Assembly (NCBI RefSeq): GCF_016428915.1
Contig: NZ_JAELTP010000058.1
Location: 1-36,954 of the forward strand
From: Pandoraea sp. ASV26
GTDB taxonomy: Bacteria; Pseudomonadota; Gammaproteobacteria; Burkholderiales; Burkholderiaceae
DNA: 36,954 nt
Direction of reading: 5' to 3'
A program made the translations under genes and the position numbers. Numbering within the stretch: the first letter of the stretch is position 1; the number at the start of each line of letters is the position of its first letter. This document shows, piece after piece, positions 1 through 10,734 of this stretch. The notes below the pieces were generated by a model, which worked only from the letters and a program-made list of their open reading frames with translations, was not told the DNA's origin and searched no databases.

Positions 1-47
1 ATCGTCGCCATGACGTCCTCACTGTGTTCGGATCATGGCGCCACGAT
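1..47. repeat. Imperfect inverted repeat at the left window edge
   Basis: CGCCATGA at 6-13 is the exact reverse complement of TCATGGCG at 33-40, and outer arms ATCGT (1-5) and ACGAT (43-47) also pair, with a 2-base bulge at 41-42 and a 19-base loop. No U-tract follows on the plus strand; on the minus strand the sequence after the stem lies outside the window. It could be part of a terminator or an RNA structure belonging to a neighbour not shown. Bases 48-241 hold no gene I can support. Confidence 0.4.
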
Positions 48-241
48 AAAAACTTGCCCCGACGCGCGCAGCCGTCTTGCGACGAATGGCGCCAGCGTGC
101 CGTCAACGGAGGCCGAGCGGCGTGAACAGCGGGCGGCGGGCATCAGGCCCGCGAGCATGGCAAGGTGACGCGCTGCGGTCGCGCATTTTCGCCAACGATT
201 GTGACATGACGATGCGGGACGCCGCGCGTAAAAAATAAGAC

Positions 242-277
242 AAAAAAATCCCCGCGCTCCTCTCGGAACGCGGGGAT
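242..277 (-). terminator. Intrinsic terminator of clpB
   Basis: A perfect 9-bp stem (ATCCCCGCG at 248-256 with CGCGGGGAT at 269-277, 12-base loop) is followed on the minus strand by a run of U (A at 242-248 on the plus strand). It lies about 25 bases beyond the clpB stop codon, the classic position for a Rho-independent terminator of that gene. Confidence 0.9.
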
Positions 278-301
278 GGTTCAGGCTTGTCGCGCCAAGG
301 C

Positions 302-2929
<2,628 letters not shown>

Positions 2930-2962
2930 CTAGTGCTCCGGTAAGAAATCTCTCTGGATCGG

Positions 2963-2991
2963 ATGTGCGGACAATCCCCTGTGGTTTCAAG
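2963..2991 (-). promoter_or_regulatory. Sigma32-type (heat shock) promoter of clpB
   Basis: On the minus strand, CTTGAAA (complement of 2985-2991) exactly matches the sigma32 -35 consensus. After 14 bases comes CCGCACAT (2963-2970), resembling the -10 CCCCATNT. The predicted start lies near 2956, giving a leader of about 27 bases. The -35 lies inside a small dyad (CCCCT 2976-2980 with AGGGG 2990-2994). Confidence 0.7.
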
Positions 2992-3226
2992 GGGCATTAA
3001 AGCGCGAGCATTGACATTTCGCGCGATGCCGGAAAATGGCCGGCATCAGGGCTTGCGGCGGGAGACCTCGGGGTCGTGAAACAACCGCAGGACATGCCCG
3101 GGTTTGAGGCTCATAATAGCCACTTTCCGCGCGCCACACCATGCGTCAGACTGGCGCCAAGACACGAATAACGGCCTGCGCGCTTTTCCCTTTTTTATCC
3201 CGTCCGTATCCCGTTTGCCTGTCGAA

Positions 3227-3712
3227 ATGTCCGCTGAAACCGCCTCCGAGACGCCGGCCGAATGGCCCGCGGAACGCCTCACCACGATCGACGAAGACGC
3301 CGTGCGTCTGCTCGTGCACACGTTCTACGGGCGCATTCGCGACGACGACCTGCTCGGGCCGATTTTCCGGCAAGCGCTCGAAGGTCGCTGGGACATGCAT
3401 CTGGAAAAAATGGTGGCTTTCTGGTCCAGCATCGTGCTCGGCGCCAAACGATACCGCGGCAATGTGACGCAGGCCCATCAGCCGTTCGGGCACCTGAGCG
3501 GCGAGCATTTCAGCCGCTGGCTCGCCCTTTTCGTCGACACGCTGGACAAGCTTTTTGAGCCGCAGGCGGCGTTCGCCTTTGCGGAACCGGCCATCCGCAT
3601 CGCGGAGAGCCTGCAACTGAATCTGTTCGGATGGGAATACACGCTGCCCCCAGCGCAGCGGGCGCTGCTCGACAGCGTGAAACGGGTGAGACCGGCGCGG
3701 CCTCACGAATGA
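3227..3712 (+). CDS. Group III truncated haemoglobin
   Basis: A 161-aa protein of the trHbP/CtrHb branch of truncated globins, small haem proteins that bind O2 or NO and have been linked to microaerobic growth and nitrosative stress. Visible signatures are the B-helix FYGRIRDDDLLGP (Phe33-Tyr34), a conserved Trp at 66, and the F-helix segment EHFSRWLALF in which His94 should be the proximal haem ligand. The family is usually about 130 aa; the extra length is an acidic, Thr/Pro/Glu-rich N-terminus. I chose ATG 3227 because the only longer in-frame start is a TTG at 3104 giving an atypical leader. No clear Shine-Dalgarno is visible, so the start is uncertain. The gene stands alone between divergent clpB and convergent moaE. 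Confidence 0.85.
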   Translation: MSAETASETPAEWPAERLTTIDEDAVRLLVHTFYGRIRDDDLLGPIFRQALEGRWDMHLEKMVAFWSSIVLGAKRYRGNVTQAHQPFGHLSGEHFSRWLALFVDTLDKLFEPQAAFAFAEPAIRIAESLQLNLFGWEYTLPPAQRALLDSVKRVRPARPHE

Positions 3713-3825
3713 TGTAGCCGACGAAGATATTGAAAATTCGCCAGCATTAAAGCCCAATAAACGACGATAAGAAGAATTCGGCGATTTTCGATCACTTCGA
3801 CCGATTCAGTCGATCGAACCAACGC

Positions 3826-4320
3826 TCACGAGCCGGACTTGGCGCCGGACTTTGTGCCGGGCTTTTCCCCGGTCGTCCAACGCTCTCGCGCAGCCGCATC
3901 GGTCTCCCGCGCATCGACCCAGCGCTCGCCCTGTGGCGTCGATTCCTTCTTCCAGAACGGCGCCTCGGTCTTCAGATAGTCCATGATGAACTCGCACGCG
4001 GCGAACGCATCCCCCCGATGGGCCGACGTGACGGCCACCAGCACGATCTGATCGCCCGGCCCAAGGTCGCCGTAGCGGTGGATCACCAGGGCGTCGAACA
4101 CGCGCCAGCGCTCGCGGGCTTGCACGACAATCGCCTCCAGCGCCTTCTCCGTCATGCCCGGATAGTGCTCGAGCGTCATGCGCGAGACGTCCTTGCCGTC
4201 GTTCAGATCGCGCACCGTGCCGACAAAACTCGCTACCGCTCCTACGCGCAGATCGCCCGCGCGCAGTTGCCGAATCTCCTCCGACAGGTCGAAATCCTGC
4301 GTCTGTACACGAATCGGCAT
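3826..4320 (-). CDS. moaE: Molybdopterin synthase catalytic subunit MoaE
   Basis: MoaE is the large subunit of molybdopterin synthase, which moves sulfur from the thiocarboxylated tail of MoaD onto cyclic pyranopterin monophosphate to form molybdopterin. The 164-aa product has the family motifs FVGTVRD, LEHYPGM, RYGDLGPGD, the HRGDAF segment (101-106) and the lysines of YLKTEAPFWKKE (Lys117, Lys124/125) that match the catalytic lysines of E. coli MoaE. A Lys/Ser/Gly-rich tail of about 25 residues extends past the usual C-terminus. GGAG lies about 10 bases before the ATG. It is the last gene of the run beginning at alaA, 52 bases after moaD. Confidence 0.96.
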   Translation of the reverse strand: MPIRVQTQDFDLSEEIRQLRAGDLRVGAVASFVGTVRDLNDGKDVSRMTLEHYPGMTEKALEAIVVQARERWRVFDALVIHRYGDLGPGDQIVLVAVTSAHRGDAFAACEFIMDYLKTEAPFWKKESTPQGERWVDARETDAAARERWTTGEKPGTKSGAKSGS

Positions 4321-4372
4321 GGGGGTGATGTCTCCTGTCCTGTGTGTCGCTACGCCAGCAAGGGGATGCGGC

Positions 4373-4630
4373 TCAACCGCCCGTGACCGGCGGAAAGAAC
4401 GCGACTTCGCAGCCCTCGGTCAGGCGCGTGGCGGCCGGCACCATCGTATGGTTCAGCGCCATGCGCAAGGGACGCTGCTCGCCGAGCGTCTCGGCCCAGA
4501 TCGGGCCGCGGCCGCACAGCCACTGACGCACGTCTCCCACCGTGGCAATCCCGGCCGGGACTTCCACGCGCTCTTCAGCGACGTTGAGCGCCTCGCGGAC
4601 GCTGGCGAAAAAGCGAAGATCGATCTGCAT
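4373..4630 (-). CDS. moaD: Molybdopterin synthase sulfur carrier subunit MoaD
   Basis: A small (85 aa) beta-grasp, ubiquitin-like sulfur carrier. It ends in the diagnostic Gly-Gly (PPVTGG), which is adenylated by MoeB and then thiocarboxylated before the tail inserts into the MoaE active site. The N-terminus (MQIDLRFFASVREAL) is typical of MoaD. It lies between moeA (39 bases upstream) and moaE (52 bases downstream), so both synthase subunits are probably made from one transcript. No moeB is seen in the window; it must be elsewhere. Confidence 0.95.
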   Translation of the reverse strand: MQIDLRFFASVREALNVAEERVEVPAGIATVGDVRQWLCGRGPIWAETLGEQRPLRMALNHTMVPAATRLTEGCEVAFFPPVTGG

Positions 4631-4669
4631 AGTCTGGCTGGCCCGCCGCGAGCGCGACGCGCCTGTCTC

Positions 4670-5881
4670 TCAATATAGGAGGTCGGAAAACGGCAGGAAC
4701 GTAACCATCTGCCCGGCTTCGATGCGATGGCCCGGCGGGTTGTCGATGAGCCCGTCGCCCCAGACGGTCGACGTCAGTACCGCCGAACTCTGGTTGGGGA
4801 AGGCATCTAGGCCGCCCTGCGCGTTAATCCGGGCCCGCACGAACTCGTTGCGACGATCCGCCTTCGTCTGGGTGAAGTCGGCTCGCATGGCGATGCGGCG
4901 CGGCGTCACGTCCGTCACCCCTTGCAGTCGCAGGAGGAACGGACGCACGAACAGCAGGAACGTCACGAAGCTCGACACCGGATTGCCCGGCAGGCCGATG
5001 AAGTGTGCCGTTTCACCGTTCGCGCGATTGACCTGCCCGTACGCCAGCGGCTTGCCCGGCTTGAGGGCGATCTGCCAGAGATTGAGACGGCCCTCGGCTT
5101 GCACCGCGGGCTTGACGTGGTCTTCCTCACCCACCGACACGCCGCCGGATGTGATGATCAGGTCGTTGCCGCGCGCGGCGTCGCGCAAAATCGCGCGCGT
5201 GGCGGCCAGATTATCCGGCACGATCCCGTAATCGGTCATCTCGCAGCCCAGATTCTCCAGCAGGCTGCGCAGCACGAAGCGGTTGGAGTTGTAGATACTG
5301 CCCGCGCGCAACGGCTCGCCGGGCATCGTCAACTCGTCACCGGTAAAGAACACGGCCACGCGCAGACGACGTGCGACTTGCAGCTTCGCAGCCCCGACGG
5401 ACGCCGCCAGCCCCAGCGCCGGCGCCCCGAGCCGCGTACCAGCGGCGAGCACCACGCTCTCACGGCGGATATCGGCCCCCTGCCGGTTGACGAATTCACC
5501 TTCGGCCGGGGTGTGGCGAATCACGACCGAGCCGTCGTCGCGAACCTCGCACTGCTCCTGCATGACGACCGCATCGGCACCTCGCGGCACCGGCGCCCCG
5601 GTGAAGATACGTGCCGCCGTGCCACTGGCAAGCGGTTCGGGGGCGTGACCCGCCGGAATGCGCTGCGAGACCGGCAACACGGTCTCGGCGCCTTGCAGGT
5701 CGGCAACCCGCACGGCGTAACCGTCCATGGCACTCGTGTCCATGGGCGGCACGTCGAGCGTGGCGATCACGTCGGCGGCCAGCACGCGGCCGTTGGCCGC
5801 GAGCGTGTCGACCGTCTCACTCTGGCCGAGCGGGCGGGCGGCCGCCAGCACGGCATCAAGGGCTTCTTGTGTACTCAGCAT
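4670..5881 (-). CDS. moeA: Molybdopterin molybdenumtransferase MoeA
   Basis: MoeA inserts molybdenum into adenylylated molybdopterin, the last common step of molybdenum cofactor synthesis. The protein has the MoeA N-terminal region with PPMDTSAMDGYAV, the GTAARIFTGAPVPRGADAVV segment, the central MoCF-binding domain with ITSGGVSVGEEDHVK, and GLPGNPVSSFVTF, followed by the C-terminal MoeA domain IV. Starting at the ATG at 5881 gives 403 aa, close to E. coli MoeA (411). A longer form would need a TTG at 5914 and adds an atypical leader, so I preferred the ATG. It follows thrC by 41 bases and precedes moaD on the same strand. Confidence 0.95.
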   Translation of the reverse strand: MLSTQEALDAVLAAARPLGQSETVDTLAANGRVLAADVIATLDVPPMDTSAMDGYAVRVADLQGAETVLPVSQRIPAGHAPEPLASGTAARIFTGAPVPRGADAVVMQEQCEVRDDGSVVIRHTPAEGEFVNRQGADIRRESVVLAAGTRLGAPALGLAASVGAAKLQVARRLRVAVFFTGDELTMPGEPLRAGSIYNSNRFVLRSLLENLGCEMTDYGIVPDNLAATRAILRDAARGNDLIITSGGVSVGEEDHVKPAVQAEGRLNLWQIALKPGKPLAYGQVNRANGETAHFIGLPGNPVSSFVTFLLFVRPFLLRLQGVTDVTPRRIAMRADFTQTKADRRNEFVRARINAQGGLDAFPNQSSAVLTSTVWGDGLIDNPPGHRIEAGQMVTFLPFSDLLY

Positions 5882-5922
5882 GACGAATGGCCCGGAAGTC
5901 AGAGAACAGAGCAATCGCCGGC

Positions 5923-7389
5923 TTACAGGCCGGTGTGTTCTGCGATATAGGCCTTCACGCGTGCCACGTCGTTCGGCACGGTCTCGAAGCGTTGCGGCAG
6001 CGACTCGAGCTGCTCGAACCCGGCAGGGCGCGGCGGCTCACGATGCAGCGCCTCGCGAATCGTCTCGGCAAACTTCGCCGGCTGTGCCGTCTCGAGCACC
6101 ACCATCGGCACGCCAGGCTCGAGCGCCTCGCGGGCGACCTTCACGCCGTCAGCCGTGTGCGTATCGATGACCACGTCGTAGCGCTTGGCCATGTCCTGAA
6201 TCGTCGCCAGACGGTCCGCGTGGGTGCTGCGGCCCGAGACGAAGCCGAACTGCGTCACGCGATCGAAAGCCTCGGTACCCGAGAGGTCGAAGCCACCCTC
6301 GCGCTCGACTTTCGACAACAGATCGGCAGTCGCCGTTGCATCGCGGCCGAGCAAATCGAACAGGAAACGCTCGAAATTCGACGCCTTCGAGATGTCCATG
6401 CTCGGGCTGCTCGTCTGGAACGTTTCGGCGGACTTGCGCACGCGATAGCGGCCGGTGCGGAAGAACTCGTCGAGCACGTCGTTCTCGTTGGTCGCCACGA
6501 CCAGCTTGCGGATCGGCAGGCCCATCATGCGCGCGATATGACCCGCGCAGACGTTGCCGAAGTTGCCCGACGGCACCGTGAACGACACCTCGCCGTCCTG
6601 CCCCGACTTGCCGCCCGTGGCCGCGAAGTAGCCCTTGAAGTAATACACGACCTGCGCCACGACACGCGCCCAGTTGATCGAGTTGACCGTGCCGATCTTG
6701 TAGCGTGCCTTGTAGGCGTGATCGTTCGAGACGGCCTTGACGATATCCTGCGCGTCGTCGAACACGCCCTCGACCGCGAGGTTGAAGATGTTCGGGTCCT
6801 GCAAGCTGTACATCTGCGCGGTCTGGAACGCGCTCATCTTGCCCGCAGGCGAGAGCATGAAGACGCGAATGCCTTCCTTGCCGCGCATGGCGTACTCCGC
6901 CGCGCTGCCCGTATCGCCGGACGTCGCCCCCAGAATGTTGAGCGCGTCGCCGTGCTGCGCCAGAGCGTACTCGAACAGGTTGCCCAGCAACTGCATGGCC
7001 ATATCCTTGAACGCGAGCGTCGGGCCGTTCGAGAGGGCCAGCAGCGAGAGCTGCGTGTCCTTCTCGACACCCAGCGGCAGCAGCGGCGTGATCTCGGTGG
7101 CGTCCTCACCCGGACGCACGTTGCAATACACCTCGGCGGTGTACGTACGCTTGGTGAGGTCAGCCAGAATTTCGGCCGGGATGTCGCCCGCGAACTTGGC
7201 CAGCACCTTGGCGGCCAGTTCGGCATACGACAATTGACGCCAGGCGCGCAACTCGTCGGCCGTGACTTGCGGATATTCCGTCGGCAGATACAGGCCGCCG
7301 TCCGGGGCGAGACCGCCGAGCAGAATGCTGGAGAACGATTGCGGTTCGCCCGAGGTCAGGCCCGCGCCGCGCGTGGAGATGTATTTCAT
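5923..7389 (-). CDS. thrC: Threonine synthase
   Basis: A PLP enzyme converting O-phospho-L-homoserine to L-threonine. The 488-aa product is of the long (fungal/proteobacterial) type. It opens with MKYISTRG and a GGLAPDGGLYLP motif, has the PLP-lysine segment NGPTLAFKDMAMQ (Lys near 128), the phosphate-binding GATSGDTGSAAEYA, and VPSGNFGNVCAGHIA. It starts 55 bases after the hom stop, so homoserine made by Hom feeds ThrC; homoserine kinase (thrB) is not in the window. The tail CDS is followed directly by moeA. Confidence 0.97.
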   Translation of the reverse strand: MKYISTRGAGLTSGEPQSFSSILLGGLAPDGGLYLPTEYPQVTADELRAWRQLSYAELAAKVLAKFAGDIPAEILADLTKRTYTAEVYCNVRPGEDATEITPLLPLGVEKDTQLSLLALSNGPTLAFKDMAMQLLGNLFEYALAQHGDALNILGATSGDTGSAAEYAMRGKEGIRVFMLSPAGKMSAFQTAQMYSLQDPNIFNLAVEGVFDDAQDIVKAVSNDHAYKARYKIGTVNSINWARVVAQVVYYFKGYFAATGGKSGQDGEVSFTVPSGNFGNVCAGHIARMMGLPIRKLVVATNENDVLDEFFRTGRYRVRKSAETFQTSSPSMDISKASNFERFLFDLLGRDATATADLLSKVEREGGFDLSGTEAFDRVTQFGFVSGRSTHADRLATIQDMAKRYDVVIDTHTADGVKVAREALEPGVPMVVLETAQPAKFAETIREALHREPPRPAGFEQLESLPQRFETVPNDVARVKAYIAEHTGL

Positions 7390-7444
7390 GTGGGTCGTGT
7401 CCTGTCGTATCGGTTCGTGTGGCCAGAAGCCGGCGCCAAAGCGC

Positions 7445-8755
<1,311 letters not shown>

Positions 8756-8792
8756 GCAGTTTTACTCAAAAGTCGAAATCGGTTGGCGCGCA

Positions 8793-10019
8793 TCACTTGC
8801 CGTGGCGACGGCGATAACCGTCCAGGAAGCGGGCAATGCGGCTGATAGCGTCTTCCAGGTCGCCCTCGTGGGGCAGGAACACTACGCGGAAATGGTCGGG
8901 ATGCATCCAGTTGAAGCCGCTGCCCTGCACCAGCAGGACCTTCTCTTCGAGCAACAACTGGAGGATGAACTCCTGATCGTTGGCGATGGGATACACCGCC
9001 GGATCGAGACGCGGGAACAGGTACAGCGCCGCCTTCGGTTTCACGCAGGTCACACCGGGAATGTCGGTGAGCATGCGGTAGGCGATCTCGCGCTGGTCGT
9101 ACAGGCGTCCGCCCGGCACGATCAGGTCCTTGATGCTCTGATAGCCGCCCAGCGCCGTCTGGATGGCGTACTGGCCCGGCACGTTCGGGCACAGACGCAT
9201 CGAGGCCAGAATGTTCAGCCCCTCGATGTAGTCGCGCGCCGCACGCTTGTCGCCCGACACGACCATCCAGCCCGCGCGGTAACCGCACGCGCGATAGCTC
9301 TTGGACAGGCCGTTGAACGTAATGGTGAGAACGTCTTCGGAGAGCGAGCCGACCGAGGTGTGCTCCTCGCCGTCGAAGACGATCTTGTCGTAGATCTCGT
9401 CGGCGTAAATGATGAGCTTGTGCTCGCGGGCGAGGCTGACGATGTCCTTGAGGAGTTCGTCCGAGTACAACGCGCCGGTCGGGTTGTTCGGATTGATGAT
9501 GACGATGGCGCGCGTGTTCGGCGTGATCTTCTTGCGGATGTCCGCCAGATCGGGCTGCCAGTCGGCCTGCTCGTCACAGATGTAATGCACCGGCGTGCCG
9601 CCGGACAGGCTGACCGCAGCCGTCCAGAGCGGATAGTCGGGGGCCGGCACGAGGACTTCGTCGCCGTCGTTGAGGAGTGCCTGCATGGCCATCACAATCA
9701 GCTCGGACGCCCCGTTGCCGAGGTAGATGTCGTCGAGCTGCACGTCTTTGATGCGCTTTTGCTGGCAGTAGTGCATGATCGCCTTACGCGCCGCGAACAC
9801 GCCCCGCGAATCCGAATAACCGGCCGAATTCGGCAGATTGCGGATCATGTCCTGCACGATCTCGTCCGGAGGCTCGAAGCCGAACGGCGCCAGATTGCCG
9901 ATGTTCAGCTTGATGATGCGGTGACCTTCGTCTTCCATGCGCTTGGCATGTTCGAGCACGGGCCCACGAATGTCGTAGCAGACATTCTGCAATTTCTGCG
10001 ATTTGAGGATCGGTTTCAC
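8793..10019 (-). CDS. alaA: Glutamate-pyruvate aminotransferase AlaA
   Basis: A class I/II PLP aminotransferase that makes alanine from pyruvate and glutamate. The 408-aa sequence is colinear with E. coli AlaA (YfbQ) as I recall it: KLQNVCYDIRGPVL at the start, KLNIGN.APFGFEPPDEI, IYLGNGASELIVMAMQALL, PAPDYPLWTAAVSLSGG, IINPNNPTGALYS, ADEIYDKI, and the PLP lysine in ITFNGLSKSYRA. The start is a GTG at 10019 with no clear Shine-Dalgarno. It is the first gene of the alaA-hom-thrC-moeA-moaD-moaE run and diverges from the arn locus. The related alanine transaminase AlaC is the main alternative, but the N-terminal match favours AlaA. Confidence 0.92.
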   Translation of the reverse strand: MKPILKSQKLQNVCYDIRGPVLEHAKRMEDEGHRIIKLNIGNLAPFGFEPPDEIVQDMIRNLPNSAGYSDSRGVFAARKAIMHYCQQKRIKDVQLDDIYLGNGASELIVMAMQALLNDGDEVLVPAPDYPLWTAAVSLSGGTPVHYICDEQADWQPDLADIRKKITPNTRAIVIINPNNPTGALYSDELLKDIVSLAREHKLIIYADEIYDKIVFDGEEHTSVGSLSEDVLTITFNGLSKSYRACGYRAGWMVVSGDKRAARDYIEGLNILASMRLCPNVPGQYAIQTALGGYQSIKDLIVPGGRLYDQREIAYRMLTDIPGVTCVKPKAALYLFPRLDPAVYPIANDQEFILQLLLEEKVLLVQGSGFNWMHPDHFRVVFLPHEGDLEDAISRIARFLDGYRRRHGK

Positions 10020-10347
10020 GGCGGTTGTGGTCTTGGCGGGCTGCGCAGGGTCTGGACGGGCAGGCAGCAGGCGGGACGCACGTCGAACTGGCTATCCGGC
10101 GGCTTGCGCGAAGCGCACATGACACCGCGTTCCTCCGGTTTTGACGTGGCAAATGCCGCACTGCAACGGTTTTGCCGTGCTGCGTACGGCAAAAAGCTAT
10201 AATTTAGCCAATTATGACAGAGTTCGGCAATGCATCATTGACGGTTTGCGCCACGCAAGGCAAGATGCCCGGCCGTTGCACACCCCGCCGACGCTCGTCG
10301 ACCACTGGATAACCATTGGGTAACCCCTGGTAGGGAATCTTTCGAAA
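10020..10347. other. Divergent intergenic region alaA / arn locus
   Basis: This 328-base gap separates two divergent transcription units and must contain both promoters. It holds a consensus -10 TATAAT (10198-10203, plus strand) and the TTTGCCG dyad described separately. I see no gene, tRNA or terminator in it. No clear PmrA-type site (paired CTTAA hexamers) was found. Confidence 0.6.
10148..10203 (+). promoter_or_regulatory. Candidate promoter with iterated TTTGCCG operator
   Basis: TTTTGCCGT (10170-10178) and ACGGCAAAA (10186-10194) form a perfect 9-bp inverted repeat with a 7-base spacer. A third half site, GGCAAA at 10148-10153, pairs with TTTGCC at 10171-10176. The dyad lies over the -35 zone of a perfect TATAAT (10198-10203), with no good -35 hexamer, the arrangement expected of a regulator-dependent or regulator-blocked promoter. 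The predicted leader to the Mth938-domain gene is about 140 bases. No U-tract follows on either strand, so it is not a terminator. Confidence 0.45.
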
Positions 10348-10734
10348 GTGAAACTGCATCAAGACCCGTCGCAAGCATTGAACACGGTCACCGGCTACGG
10401 CCCCGGCTACGTCGAGGTGAACAAGATTCGTCACGAACAAAGTGTCATCATTGCGCCCGAGGGCGAGATTCAGGCCTGGCCGGTGTCGCGCTTCGATGCG
10501 CTCGAGCCGTCCCATTTCGACAGGCTGCGTGCCCTCGACCCCGAAGTCGTCCTCTTCGGCAGCGGCGATCGGCTGCGCTTCGCGCACCCGCGACTGACCA
10601 GCTCGCTGACCAGCACCCGCATTGGTGTCGACTCGATGGACACGCAGGCGGCCTGCCGCACCTATAACATCCTGATGAGCGAGGGACGCCGCGTCGTACT
10701 GGCCCTGCTCATCGAGACCGAGGCGGCTGAGTGA
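10348..10734 (+). CDS. Mth938-like (DUF498/NDUFAF3-type) domain protein
   Basis: A 128-aa protein matching the Mth938 fold family (DUF498, COG3737), seen in the pattern VIIAPEGEIQAWPV, LDPEVVLFGSGDRLRF and GVDSMDTQAACRTYNILMSEGR. Eukaryotic relatives (NDUFAF3) help assemble respiratory complex I; the bacterial role is not established. It starts with GTG at 10348. Its stop TGA overlaps the GTG of arnT (GTGA at 10731-10734), so the two are translationally coupled and the protein is first in the arn transcript. Whether it acts in lipid A modification is unknown; co-transcription may be incidental. Confidence 0.85.
   Translation: MKLHQDPSQALNTVTGYGPGYVEVNKIRHEQSVIIAPEGEIQAWPVSRFDALEPSHFDRLRALDPEVVLFGSGDRLRFAHPRLTSSLTSTRIGVDSMDTQAACRTYNILMSEGRRVVLALLIETEAAE

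Noticed and set aside
4321-5922. Molybdenum cofactor riboswitch near moeA/moaD/moaE
   Set aside because: The genes are separated by only 39-52 bases, too little room for the known aptamer, and no suitable structured leader is seen.
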